From contig NZ_CP047452.1 of assembly GCF_030440595.1 (NCBI RefSeq), positions 2,108,001 to 2,172,000 of the forward strand: 64,000 bases of DNA, written 5' to 3'. A model generated the notes under the pieces. It was not told the DNA's origin. It ran no database searches and was given only the letters and a program-made list of their open reading frames with translations. The DNA is from Corynebacterium glucuronolyticum DSM 44120. Its GTDB lineage: Bacteria; Actinomycetota; Actinomycetes; Mycobacteriales; Mycobacteriaceae. This document shows positions 55,115 to 63,923 of the stretch, piece after piece (the first letter of the stretch is position 1; each line of letters starts with the position of its first letter). Position numbers and translations under genes: made by a program.

Positions 55115-56347
55115 ATGAACCTTCGTCTGCAGCTGAAGAAAGGCGCGGCTGTACTCGCCGCCCTCGCCTGTGTTTTTGTCCCCACCTGCGCGTCTGCCGA
55201 GGCCATCGCCCCGCCCGTCGCCTCTGAGAAGGTGGCTCCCGGGACGGTGGTCTCCTCCACTCCGCTTCGCTACGGCAACGGCTTCCGCTTCGTGTACACA
55301 ACGACGGATCACAACGGGCGCACAGCTTACTCCGGTGGCATGGTGCTCGAACCGTCAGCCCCCTGGCCGGGCCCCGGCCCTGTTCCGACGATCGCGTTCG
55401 CGCCCGGTACCCGCGGCGATGGCGATGCGTGTGCGAATTCCAACTCGCTCATCGGCACGTTTGATCCACTGACGGGGGCGCTGGGAACGAACTACGAGTC
55501 CCCTATTCACATCGCGGCATCACTGTCGGGCATCCGGGTGGTAGTCACGGACTACATCGGCGTGGGCACTCCGGGGGTTCCCGGCTACACGGTCACTGAC
55601 GAGGAGGGCAACGCGCTTATCGACGCGGCCCGGGCGGCTTTCCGCCTCCGTGGCCTGCCGGCTGACTCGCCCCTCGGCTTCCATGGGTATTCCCAAGGCG
55701 GAGGTGCCGCAGCAGCCGCCGCCGAGCGAGTGAGCACGTACGCGCCCGAGCTCAACGTCAAGGGCACCTACTCCGGCGCGGCCCCTGCGAACCTTCTCGC
55801 AGTTATGCCCGCCATCGACACGTCTGCCATCGCCGGGGTACTGGGCATGTCCACCAACGGGTACATGGACCGCTACCCTGAGATCCGGAAGGTCGTGGAC
55901 GAGAAGTTCAACGAACGCGGCAAGCAGCTCCTGCGCGAGGCAAAGACCTCCTGCGTTGCAGATCTCTCCCTGCGCTGGGCGTTCACAGACACCCGGACAC
56001 TGACCACAACTGGCGAATCCTTCCCCGAGCTCGCCTGGGGCTCACCGGAGTTCCGCAACGCCCTGCAGCAGCAGCGCCTGGGCCAGATGAAGCCCACCGC
56101 CCCGATCCTTGTGAATTCCGGCAACACTGACGACGCGATCCCCAACGAACAGGTACGCCAGATGGCCCGCGACTACTGCGACCTCGGCGCCACCGTGGAC
56201 TTCAACGCCAACCTCACCCCGCTCGTGCCCGGCAAGCTCGTCCTCAACCACATCGGCCCCACTTTCGGCGATGCACCGCTGTCCATCAACTGGCTCATCG
56301 ACAGGTTCAAGGGGCTCCCCGCGCCAAGCGACTGCGGGCAAATCTAG
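55115..56347 (+). CDS. Secretory lipase (LIP family)
   Basis: A 410-residue exported alpha/beta hydrolase. The signal peptide runs to about residue 28 (ACVFVPTCASA). The fold has FAPGTRGDGDACANSN (oxyanion region), the nucleophile in FHGYSQGGGAAAAAAE, and a GNTDDAIP segment with the triad Asp, then a late His in LNHIGPTF. It matches the secretory lipase family found in mycolata and Candida; the natural substrate is unknown. It starts leaderless at 55115, and a HAD phosphatase follows 61 bp later with its own promoter. Confidence 0.9.
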   Translation: MNLRLQLKKGAAVLAALACVFVPTCASAEAIAPPVASEKVAPGTVVSSTPLRYGNGFRFVYTTTDHNGRTAYSGGMVLEPSAPWPGPGPVPTIAFAPGTRGDGDACANSNSLIGTFDPLTGALGTNYESPIHIAASLSGIRVVVTDYIGVGTPGVPGYTVTDEEGNALIDAARAAFRLRGLPADSPLGFHGYSQGGGAAAAAAERVSTYAPELNVKGTYSGAAPANLLAVMPAIDTSAIAGVLGMSTNGYMDRYPEIRKVVDEKFNERGKQLLREAKTSCVADLSLRWAFTDTRTLTTTGESFPELAWGSPEFRNALQQQRLGQMKPTAPILVNSGNTDDAIPNEQVRQMARDYCDLGATVDFNANLTPLVPGKLVLNHIGPTFGDAPLSINWLIDRFKGLPAPSDCGQI

Positions 56348-56395
56348 TCGCGTCAAGAAGCAAGCCACAAGCAACAAACTGTTGCCACAACTGGA

Positions 56396-56401
56396 TAATA
56401 T
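56396..56401 (+). promoter_or_regulatory. -10 box of leaderless HAD gene
   Basis: TAATAT, 7 nt before the ATG at 56409. Confidence 0.6.
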
Positions 56402-56408
56402 GGGTGCC

Positions 56409-57179
56409 ATGAAAATCGCTGCGTTCGACTTTGATGGCACCATTTTCTTTGACGGCCGCATCCCTGACACTATCGGAGAGGCGATCCACCGCTGGCAGGA
56501 GGCAGGCCATCTGGCCGTGGCTGCAACAGGCAGGTCGCTTACTGCTGCTGAGTACGTACTCCGGGGCTACGATATCCGGTTCGACTACTCAGTGCTCTAC
56601 ACCGGTGCGGTCGTCACCGACCGTGCTGGCGCTGTCCTGCACGAAACCTACCTCGACACGCCGACTGTCCAACGCGTGGTAGCCGAACTTTCCACGCAGG
56701 AAGGAATCGCCGTCTACGGCACGCGCCTAGGTAAGCTCGATGCCCTTTTTTCTGACCGGTGTGCAAAGGACGCGGTCAGCGCAATCCAGTTAGAGTACGA
56801 GGAAATGGATCCCAGCGAGATCCCCCAGCATCATTTCATCGGCTTACCCATCAGGGTTCCTGGAAACGACACCCTGCAAAAGCGGCTCGTCGCGTGGATC
56901 CAGGACACAGTCCCCGTTGAGTGCGTCACCAACCAGGACTTCATCGACATCATCCCCACCGGGTGCACGAAGGGCGCGGGACTTGCCTGGCTTGCCGGCC
57001 ACCTGGGTGTGCCGCGGCACGAAGTGGAGCTCTACACCTTCGGCGACAGCTTCAACGACCTCTCCATGCACGCAGTCGCCGACGAGAGCTTCAGCTTTAC
57101 TTGGTCTCCCCAAGAGGTGCAGGAGAAGACAACTCACGTGGTAACAGGCGTCGAAAAGCCACTGGAACAACTCCGATAG
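56409..57179 (+). CDS. HAD-superfamily (Cof-type) phosphatase
   Basis: A 256-residue hydrolase of the sugar-phosphate/flavin phosphatase class. Motif I is AAFDFDGTIF (nucleophile Asp at residue 6), motif II is ATGRSLTAAE, and motif IV is FGDSFNDLSMH. A C2-type cap lies between, containing IPQHHFIGLPIRV. The substrate is unknown. TAATAT lies 7 nt before the ATG. The stop codon overlaps the -10 box of the next gene. Confidence 0.9.
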   Translation: MKIAAFDFDGTIFFDGRIPDTIGEAIHRWQEAGHLAVAATGRSLTAAEYVLRGYDIRFDYSVLYTGAVVTDRAGAVLHETYLDTPTVQRVVAELSTQEGIAVYGTRLGKLDALFSDRCAKDAVSAIQLEYEEMDPSEIPQHHFIGLPIRVPGNDTLQKRLVAWIQDTVPVECVTNQDFIDIIPTGCTKGAGLAWLAGHLGVPRHEVELYTFGDSFNDLSMHAVADESFSFTWSPQEVQEKTTHVVTGVEKPLEQLR

Positions 57180-57182
57180 ACT
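57177..57182 (+). promoter_or_regulatory. -10 box overlapping the HAD stop codon
   Basis: TAGACT, 7 nt before the ATG at 57190. Its first three bases are the TAG stop of the HAD gene. Confidence 0.6.
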
Positions 57183-57189
57183 GGGCACC

Positions 57190-57774
57190 ATGAACGCTCA
57201 CCTCTCCCCCGGCGCGCGCGTCGCCTTTTATGGCCCGGTCCATGTGCGAGGGCAGCGTGTCCCGGACGGTGTGCCGCTGACGGTGCTCTGCACGCAGTTG
57301 GGGCTCACCCACGTCACCGACCCCTCACACGGCGTAGACCTCGTGGTGTCCGATACCCCCATCCCCGGCTGCGGCACCGCCACCCACGCCGAGTTTTCCG
57401 CCTGGGCCGACGGCATGCTGGACGCGCGGGACACCGCACCCCAGTGGCAGCAAACCCCGCAGGCGGCCACCGCTCCCCCGGTGACGGCGCCCTCCTACCC
57501 GAGCTTCCCCAGCACGACACCGACGCCCCTGCCCGCAGAGGTCGGCTCGACGAGCTCCGCCGTCGTGCCCACGGACGAAAAGAACCCGTGGAAACCTGTT
57601 CTGGGGGTGACCGTCGCGTTCTTCGCCATCGCCATCGTCGGTGCCGGGACTGTGGATTTCGACGACGACACGGCAGCTGCGGTGATGGGCTGCATCCTGC
57701 TCGCCCTCATGGTCGCCTTCGTTGTCCTCTTCCTCATGGCGCTGTACAAGACGATCCGCAAATACTTCCGCTAG
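57190..57774 (+). CDS. Membrane protein with BRCT-like N-terminal domain
   Basis: A 194-residue protein. Residues about 7-50 resemble a BRCT fold (GARVAFYGPVHVRGQRVP, then VLCTQLGLTHV, then DLVVSD). A Pro/Thr-rich linker of about 50 residues and two membrane segments (VLGVTVAFFAIAIVGAGTV and AVMGCILLALMVAFVVLFLMAL) follow. A cytoplasmic BRCT-like domain on a membrane anchor is unusual. The function is unknown. It is leaderless from TAGACT and its end overlaps the convergent mscS by 4 bp. Confidence 0.75.
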   Translation: MNAHLSPGARVAFYGPVHVRGQRVPDGVPLTVLCTQLGLTHVTDPSHGVDLVVSDTPIPGCGTATHAEFSAWADGMLDARDTAPQWQQTPQAATAPPVTAPSYPSFPSTTPTPLPAEVGSTSSAVVPTDEKNPWKPVLGVTVAFFAIAIVGAGTVDFDDDTAAAVMGCILLALMVAFVVLFLMALYKTIRKYFR

Positions 57775-58700
57775 TCAGAGCTACCCTTGTACAGGAAGGG
57801 GTTCGGCGGGGTGACGCCGTACTCCTGGATCTTGGGGAAGATCTCCGCGTAGATGCGCCGCTGCACGGCCCACTGGCGGCCGGGCAGGGTCTTGACGGAG
57901 ATGCGGATGTTCGCGTGATCGGGTTTGACGCTCACGATGCCTTGGACAGAGGGCTCGTCCAGCACCATCTTCTTGATGTCCTCGGCCTGGACGGCGGCCT
58001 TGGCCGCCTCCTCGATGGCCTCGCGGGCGGTGTGGAAATCGTTTTGCAGGCCGATGGGGAAATCGATGCGGGCCAGCGCGTAGCCCTGGGAGAAGTTGCC
58101 CACGCGCTCAATCTGGCCGTTGCGGACGAACCACACGGTGCCGTCGATATCCCGCAGCGTGGTCAGCCGCAAGGTGACATCCTCCACGTCGCCCACGACC
58201 TCACCCACGTCGATGGTGTCGCCCACACCGTACTGGTCCTCCATGAGCATGAAGATGCCGGCAAGGAAATCCTTCACCAGGGACTGGGCGCCAAAGCCGA
58301 CTGCCAAGCCGACAACACCGGCGGAGGCAATGATGGGGGCAACGTTTACTCCGAGGTTGCGGAGGATCTCCAGCGCCGCCCACGCCCAGATGACGATGAA
58401 GGCCGTCGACCTGGCCACGGAGGCAAGCGTGTCGATGCGCCCCTGCTTGCGCTCCTGGCGGGCCTTCGCCTCGTAATCGGCGATCTCCGCCTCCTTGGTG
58501 CTCCTCACGGGGAGAAAACTGTGGAGCGGCTTCTCCTTCTGGTACCTGCTGAACTTCCTAATCGCCCAGCTGACAACCCACTGGCCCACAAACGCGATAA
58601 CAATCGTGAGCAGGATCTTGAAGGGGCGCTGGATGAGCCACATCTGTGTATCGGGGTCACTCCACCAGTTATTAAAAATAATTTGTATCTTGTCCCACAT
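57771..58700 (-). CDS. Mechanosensitive ion channel, MscS family
   Basis: A 309-residue channel. Three membrane segments are followed by the pore-lining TM3 (IIASAGVVGLAVGFGAQSLVKDF), then the beta domain (DQYGVGDTIDVGEVVGDVEDV) and the alpha/beta C-terminal domain. It gives osmotic-downshock relief and in corynebacteria relatives also excrete glutamate. The ATG at 58700 has TACCCT 7 nt upstream, favouring it over the frame start at 58745. Confidence 0.93.
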   Translation of the reverse strand: MWDKIQIIFNNWWSDPDTQMWLIQRPFKILLTIVIAFVGQWVVSWAIRKFSRYQKEKPLHSFLPVRSTKEAEIADYEAKARQERKQGRIDTLASVARSTAFIVIWAWAALEILRNLGVNVAPIIASAGVVGLAVGFGAQSLVKDFLAGIFMLMEDQYGVGDTIDVGEVVGDVEDVTLRLTTLRDIDGTVWFVRNGQIERVGNFSQGYALARIDFPIGLQNDFHTAREAIEEAAKAAVQAEDIKKMVLDEPSVQGIVSVKPDHANIRISVKTLPGRQWAVQRRIYAEIFPKIQEYGVTPPNPFLYKGSSD

Positions 58701-58707
58701 GGTGCCC

Positions 58708-58713
58708 AGGGTA
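58708..58713 (-). promoter_or_regulatory. -10 box of leaderless mscS transcript
   Basis: TACCCT on the minus strand, 7 nt before the mscS ATG. Confidence 0.5.
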
Positions 58714-58811
58714 CCCGGTGTGCCCGTAGCGCTCCACGTGAACACCTGACCTTCCGACGCTCCCGCCGACGGGAGCAGACGGGAGCCAACGGGAGCTGGC
58801 GGGAGCCGGTG

Positions 58812-60356
58812 TCAGTGCGCCTTCACCGCATACTCGCCGACAGTCTGCTCCTCGAGCATCCCATCTAGTTCCATTTCAAAGAGAATCTGCTCCGCCTCCT
58901 CCGCGTCCGCGCCCTGCAAGGCAACAAGGTCATCCTCATTTACCGTGCCGTACTGGTCGAGGAAGGTACGCAAGCCGGTTAACCCGTCGTACTTCGCCGG
59001 GCGCAGGTACGCCAGTCGGTGGCCGAGCAGGTGCCGTGCACCGTCGCCGAGAACCCAACCATGGCAGTGCCCCCTAATTATCCCGCTGCCACCGGCACCA
59101 GACACCGACAATACGATGAGCACGTCCAGCGCCGATCCCTCATCGATGGACAGCGCCGCCGCCAGGGACGCCGCCGTCACGTACGGCTCCTGGAAGAACA
59201 GGTCCAGCGCGCGCAGCACCAGCTCATTTTCCAGGATCCGCTGCGGGCGGATGCCCCGCAAAAAGCGGACGACATTCCAATCCGGCTCCCCGCCGAACAG
59301 GTATAGATGGGTGTCATCGAAGCGAGGCGGGGTGAGACCAAGCGTGATCATTGCCCGGCCGTCGATGGGATATTTCGGTCGGCCTTGCATGCGCGGGTTG
59401 GCAAGCCCCAATGCCCGCAGGAGGTCCAGCATCTCACGGCTGGTGTGCTCACGGGGCATGTACTCGAAGGTGAGGGCGTTGTCACTGCTCCACGTGATCT
59501 CCACCGGGTGGTTGAGTTTGTTCATACTCAGGACGTAGGCCAGCGTGTCACGCACCGTCTGCTCGGGCACAGGCCGGGAGGTAGCCTGCAGGTCACCCAC
59601 GCCCCACTCCACCGGTTTGTTCAGCTCACTGATCCGCTTCTCGACGTTCACAAGCCCCTCCAACGTGCTGCCTCCCTCCGCCCATTGGCTGTTCAGGCTG
59701 AACCGGGGCACACCCACCGGCGCCAGAAGGTAGAAGCCCATATTGGTGAGCGTTCCATCATGTGTTGCCGCACCAATGTGGGCGAGCACCTCCTCGTCGG
59801 ACATGTCGCCGCACTCCCCCACACACTCGCGCACGATATTCATTGTCTCTGCTGACACGGCGCTGGCTGGCTCATTGGATTCCGCATCCGACCACCACTG
59901 ACCTCGATCAACCACGCCGGATGGTAGAACAAGCATCCCGCGCTCATCGCTGACAGGCGACACCCCTGGCAGCACAAACACCACCAGAATCTCCACGCCG
60001 CACACGACCCACTTCTTCATTTCCACAGCCGCATCAACGGTACGCACCAGCCGGGCCTTCAGCCACGTCGAGTCAATGGCGGTACCGAGTGGCTCCAGCG
60101 TCGCCGGGTCCGCGCCGACCACAATGAACCCGCCACCGGCGTTGGCGTGCATCGGTACGACTGCAGATACCTGGTCGGCGATGTCCGAGTCGTGGATGTT
60201 CGACGGCCCAAGCTCAAACAACGTCGATTGCGTCTCCGCCACGATCGTCATCCGGTCCCGCACGTACTCCGGCACCTGTGGTTCTTCCTCCCCCACCCAC
60301 GAGAGGAAAATGCGTACGAGTTCTTCCAACTGCCCCATGCTCAGCTTGGTTTCCAT
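58812..60356 (-). CDS. Schlafen/AlbA_2-like domain protein with C-terminal winged helix
   Basis: A 514-residue protein of uncertain role. Residues about 36-160 look like an AlbA_2 domain: an E-x-L strand (TLFELGP), DIADQVSAVVPMHANAGGGFIVVGAD, then PLGTAIDSTWLKARL. The middle has a GHKL-free helical and strand region (ERFSLNSQWAEGG-like, EWGVGDLQ). The C-terminus has winged-helix elements (TAASLAAALSIDEGSALDVLIVLS). AlbA_2 proteins include regulators and defence proteins. The ATG at 60356 has AAAGGA 6 nt upstream. It is divergent from the SWIM genes. Confidence 0.65.
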   Translation of the reverse strand: METKLSMGQLEELVRIFLSWVGEEEPQVPEYVRDRMTIVAETQSTLFELGPSNIHDSDIADQVSAVVPMHANAGGGFIVVGADPATLEPLGTAIDSTWLKARLVRTVDAAVEMKKWVVCGVEILVVFVLPGVSPVSDERGMLVLPSGVVDRGQWWSDAESNEPASAVSAETMNIVRECVGECGDMSDEEVLAHIGAATHDGTLTNMGFYLLAPVGVPRFSLNSQWAEGGSTLEGLVNVEKRISELNKPVEWGVGDLQATSRPVPEQTVRDTLAYVLSMNKLNHPVEITWSSDNALTFEYMPREHTSREMLDLLRALGLANPRMQGRPKYPIDGRAMITLGLTPPRFDDTHLYLFGGEPDWNVVRFLRGIRPQRILENELVLRALDLFFQEPYVTAASLAAALSIDEGSALDVLIVLSVSGAGGSGIIRGHCHGWVLGDGARHLLGHRLAYLRPAKYDGLTGLRTFLDQYGTVNEDDLVALQGADAEEAEQILFEMELDGMLEEQTVGEYAVKAH

Positions 60357-60484
60357 GATCTGTCCTTTCTTTGTGCACCGTGGCCCCACAGCAAGAAGAC
60401 AGATGGGCCGCAGCGCAGCACTGGCCGCTGACGGCCAGGTTGTCGGTTGTGGTTATTCAGTTGTTGCCGCGCGACAACGAACAA

Positions 60485-60504
60485 GCGACCACGTCAGCGG
60501 TCGC
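60485..60504. repeat. Inverted repeat in the divergent region
   Basis: GCGACC and GGTCGC with an 8-nt centre; a possible operator between the divergent AlbA_2-like and SWIM genes. Confidence 0.4.
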
Positions 60505-60708
60505 CGAACCTGCGCGCCGCAAAGCAAAAATATGATTTCCCCGGAAGATTTCGCCCCATCCCGTGGGCGAGAAGCTGTTCGTCTCTACGAACACCAACGC
60601 CATCAGTATAACCCGCCACCTCCACGCCGGATGCGCTTTTCACACCCTTTTCGAACACCCAAGAAACCCCAAGAGACACCGTGCCCTGCACACCACCGCT
60701 TCATAGCT

Positions 60709-60714
60709 TACTGT
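60709..60714 (+). promoter_or_regulatory. -10 box of leaderless SWIM gene 1
   Basis: TACTGT, 7 nt before the ATG at 60722. Confidence 0.55.
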
Positions 60715-60721
60715 TAGCGCC

Positions 60722-61900
60722 ATGAATGCTCCCACCACGCCGCCCCCTGCACAATCCGACCGTGAATCTTCTGCACCCCCACTGGAAAAAATCCTCACCC
60801 ACGATTACCTCATGTGGTCCGCAGACACATCCAGTTTCGAAAAAGCCCACTCCGTCGCTGACATCGAGATAGTTGATCAGTCATCCACTCACGTCGAGGC
60901 TCTGGTCACGGCCCCGGGGGAAAACGAGCACAGGGTGACGATCGATGCGGTGAACGTGGACACCGTTGCCACAGCTGCCCCCACCTGCACCTGCCCCATC
61001 GGCCAGCAGTGGTGCATGCACAGCGTCGCCGTTGCGCTGCGCTTATGCCCGGATGTGAAAGACCCGGCTAAACCGTGGTTAGACAGGGAGCGCATCTTCA
61101 GGCGCTTTCTCAAGAAAGCGTCACAGCAAGAGCTCGTTGAGATGTTGAGCTCCATGTGGGATGCCTACGCACCCGTCAATGACACGCTCATGATGCCTGC
61201 AACATTCCGTGTTGGGAATCAGAAAGAAATAGGGAAGCTGATGTCCGCAATGGTGCGGGACCTCATCGCCCGCACGGGGGCTACCCGCTTTCACAGCGGA
61301 GCCTCTGCGACGGACGAGGCGCTGCGCAGGTGCTATGCCGATTGGCAGAAACTGATTGCCTCCTTCCACCGGTCATTCGCTACCGGGCGGGCGGCGCGTA
61401 CCCTGCCTGCAATAGAAAGAATGGTGGACGCACTACTCATACTCGCAGAGAGGGACGAACAGTACGTTGTTCTGCTGAAACAAGCGGCGTTTGTACACAT
61501 CTGTTATTGCAGCATATTCGATGTCACATCGAGCCATCTTGTCTCCTGGCTGGAGGACAACATCGTGGCCATAGATTCCTACCTCCCCCGTACCGATTTC
61601 TCGTACTATGCGAGATTTGTCGCTGCCACGCACCTGGCTACCGCTCAAAAACGTGCCGTCGCAGCCCACGACAAGGTTCTCACCGCCCATTTTTCCCTCA
61701 TGGCTAACGATCCCGAGCCGTACCGAGCCCTCCTCGCCGAGCGCGGCGACTGGTATACCCTCGCCTGCCACTACATTGTCTCCGGCCAGCCGGACAAGGC
61801 GCGGGAGATCATCGCCCAGGCCCAGAACCCGGATTCCGGAGTCACCATCGCCCCCGACGAGCTTGCTGTGCTCATCCGCCTGACCCCAGTGACGGAGTAG
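60722..61900 (+). CDS. SWIM zinc-finger protein, short paralogue
   Basis: A 392-residue protein. The N-terminal module (ILTHDYLMWSADTSSFEKAH) is followed by a SWIM finger CTCPIGQQWCMHSVAV (CxCx6CxH) near residues 96-107, then a long helical region that ends in a TPR-like segment (RALLAERGDWYTLACHYIV). It stops where its paralogue downstream continues for about 150 more residues. SWIM domains bind DNA or proteins, often beside SNF2 or recombination partners, none of which is here. Leaderless start. Confidence 0.8.
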   Translation: MNAPTTPPPAQSDRESSAPPLEKILTHDYLMWSADTSSFEKAHSVADIEIVDQSSTHVEALVTAPGENEHRVTIDAVNVDTVATAAPTCTCPIGQQWCMHSVAVALRLCPDVKDPAKPWLDRERIFRRFLKKASQQELVEMLSSMWDAYAPVNDTLMMPATFRVGNQKEIGKLMSAMVRDLIARTGATRFHSGASATDEALRRCYADWQKLIASFHRSFATGRAARTLPAIERMVDALLILAERDEQYVVLLKQAAFVHICYCSIFDVTSSHLVSWLEDNIVAIDSYLPRTDFSYYARFVAATHLATAQKRAVAAHDKVLTAHFSLMANDPEPYRALLAERGDWYTLACHYIVSGQPDKAREIIAQAQNPDSGVTIAPDELAVLIRLTPVTE

Positions 61901-61954
61901 CCTGTGCCTGCAGGAGGGCTTGATGACCTTCCTTTGCGGAGCTGACCGGTGGGA

Positions 61955-61974
61955 TTTTCGACGCGCATCGAAAA
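61955..61974. repeat. Inverted repeat between the two SWIM genes
   Basis: TTTTCGA and TCGAAAA around CGCGCA, about 55 bp after the first SWIM stop and 40 bp before the -10 box of the second. A possible operator. Confidence 0.4.
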
Positions 61975-62013
61975 CCGTTCGCACACGCTGCCTTTCGTGT
62001 GGCTCGGCACGCT

Positions 62014-62019
62014 TACAGT
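62014..62019 (+). promoter_or_regulatory. -10 box of leaderless SWIM gene 2
   Basis: TACAGT, 7 nt before the ATG at 62027. Confidence 0.6.
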
Positions 62020-62026
62020 GAGCCCT

Positions 62027-63652
62027 ATGAACACCACTCCCCTCGCAGAGATCCTCTCGTACGACTACCTGATGTGGGCTACCGATGACCGCAGCTTTGA
62101 GCGGGCGCTCACCATCCGCACCGTAGACATCGTGGAGGAGACCCCTACACACGTCGAGGCATGTGTGCGGGGAACCGCCGATGAACCTTACACCGTCACA
62201 ATTAAGGCACAGGGCACGATTGCTATCCCCTCCTGCACGTGCCCGGTGGAGTGGGCCTGGTGCAAGCATGCCGTAGCCGTCGGCCTCCGGCTCTGCCCAG
62301 ACGTAGGCGAGCCGTGCGAGCCACGGTTGGACGACGATGCCGTTTTCGCCCGCTTCCTTGCAATGGCACCGCGCGAAGCACTGATACACCTGCTCATTTC
62401 TCTCCGGAAGGATCTGCAGCCGGACGACCGCCCACTCATCATTTCCGCGATCGCCAGCGTGGGCACCCCGCAAGAAGTGAGCGTGCTCATGTCCAAGTCC
62501 GTGAAATCTCTGGCCGACGAGTCACGACACACGCTCATCACTTCGCGCAGGCACGGAGACATGTGGAGCGTGAATGACCTGTACTCTGACTGGGATGCGA
62601 CCCTCCACAAGCTCTCCGACTATCTTGCCGCTGGCCGGGGCGCTTTCCTCCTTCCATCCATCGAGAAAACCGTGGACACGCTGTGTGAGCTCACAGAGGA
62701 AGACGACTCCTACGTTCCTCTCCTCGCACGTGCTCTCGATATTCACCAGCACTACTGCACCAGTTACGACGCAGGCTCCACCCACCTCATTTCCTGGCTG
62801 GAGACCATCATTCAGCGCGTCGTAGCACAACTGCCAACCTATGACTTTTCCCCCTACTCGCTGTGCGTGGACTCTCTGGATCTCTCCGCCGCAATCACCC
62901 GCGCACGTACGGCCGAGAACCCGGTTCTTGATGCCTACCTCTCCCTCATGATCGCCGACGATGCCCCGTATTGTGCGCTCCTCGCACAGCGCGGTGCCTG
63001 GGTATCGCTCGCCACGCATTACGCGCGCTCGGGCAAGAACGACGAAGCCCGTGACATCATCCACCGGGCGCAGGATCCCGCTTCGAAGGTCTTCATCCCC
63101 GCGAAAAATCTCGGCCCCCTCATTCGCCTCTACTGCGGGGAGGAGGAGTACCTCCACTGGCTTGTCGACGAAGCGCACGTCGGCAACACGGACGCCACCC
63201 GCGCGCTCACCCACCATCCGGGCATGCCCTACGACGACGTGGTCGCAATCATCACCTCCCTGGACATCGACCTTCTCACCCGACAGAAGCTGTTGTTTGC
63301 CGCAGCATCCTTCCACCGCAAGACCGAGGACGGACTCGCCCTCCTACACACAGGCAATCCCATCGCGACCACAGAAGAGGTGTTCATCTTTGCTGAGCAG
63401 CAGGTAGCACACACCAACCCCATGGAGTGCGTGTCCCTCCTCGGCAACCGCATCCACAGCCGTGCCGACGAAGGCGACACTGTGACTGTCTCCGACTACC
63501 TTGCCCGCCTTCGCACGATGATCTCTACCTCCCCTGATGCACTTACCCAGTTTTACAAGCTTCTCAAACAGATCCTCTCCGCCCACCCCTACGATCCGGA
63601 ACTTCGCAGAAGCCTCGCAACCCGTGGGCTCATACCCGGCTGGGACGCTTAA
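62027..63652 (+). CDS. SWIM zinc-finger protein, long paralogue
   Basis: A 541-residue protein. It starts like its neighbour (ILSYDYLMWATDDRSFERAL), with the SWIM finger CTCPVEWAWCKHAVAV at about residues 70-81. The helical region includes STHLISWLE and CALLAQRGAWVSLATHYARSGK, and a C-terminal extension from residue about 390 (LYCGEEEYLHWLVDEAH onward) is missing in the short paralogue. Roughly half the residues match in the shared part by eye. The ATG at 62027 follows TACAGT. The function is unknown. It converges on a small gene. Confidence 0.82.
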   Translation: MNTTPLAEILSYDYLMWATDDRSFERALTIRTVDIVEETPTHVEACVRGTADEPYTVTIKAQGTIAIPSCTCPVEWAWCKHAVAVGLRLCPDVGEPCEPRLDDDAVFARFLAMAPREALIHLLISLRKDLQPDDRPLIISAIASVGTPQEVSVLMSKSVKSLADESRHTLITSRRHGDMWSVNDLYSDWDATLHKLSDYLAAGRGAFLLPSIEKTVDTLCELTEEDDSYVPLLARALDIHQHYCTSYDAGSTHLISWLETIIQRVVAQLPTYDFSPYSLCVDSLDLSAAITRARTAENPVLDAYLSLMIADDAPYCALLAQRGAWVSLATHYARSGKNDEARDIIHRAQDPASKVFIPAKNLGPLIRLYCGEEEYLHWLVDEAHVGNTDATRALTHHPGMPYDDVVAIITSLDIDLLTRQKLLFAAASFHRKTEDGLALLHTGNPIATTEEVFIFAEQQVAHTNPMECVSLLGNRIHSRADEGDTVTVSDYLARLRTMISTSPDALTQFYKLLKQILSAHPYDPELRRSLATRGLIPGWDA

Positions 63653-63665
63653 CACGAGCCGAGTG

Positions 63666-63923
63666 CTATGCCTTTTCCACACCAACGAGGTCGTATTCCC
63701 CGGAAAGGGAGAAATTGTCCGCTACGTCCATGAAATAGCGGGAGTGCGTCTTCTTAATGTCATCGAGACTCTCAGCGGTAATGAGCACAACCTCTGTGTT
63801 CGGGTCATCCCTGTGCTCTTTTTCGCGCTCCAGCCGAACACGCACAGCCTCTGCTGGATCATCAAACTCAGAGAGCCGCAGAGCTCCAGAAATACGGTTG
63901 TAAATCAAAACAAAGTCTTTCAT
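63666..63923 (-). CDS. Small hypothetical protein (85 aa)
   Basis: It is not recognised. A soluble charged protein starting MKDFVLIYNRISGALRLSEF with a helix DPAEAVRVRLEREKEHRDD and a strand EVVLITAESLDDIKK; it may fold as a small alpha/beta domain. GGGAGTG lies a few bases before the ATG. It converges on the long SWIM gene, with 13 bp between stops. Right of it, 63924-64000 holds no recognisable feature. Confidence 0.7.
   Translation of the reverse strand: MKDFVLIYNRISGALRLSEFDDPAEAVRVRLEREKEHRDDPNTEVVLITAESLDDIKKTHSRYFMDVADNFSLSGEYDLVGVEKA

Larger units (their letters stand above)
60357..60721. other. Divergent intergenic region of the AlbA_2/SWIM cluster
   Basis: 365 bp containing the inverted repeat GCGACC-(8)-GGTCGC at 60485-60504 and the -10 box of the first SWIM gene. 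I see no further gene. Confidence 0.5.
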
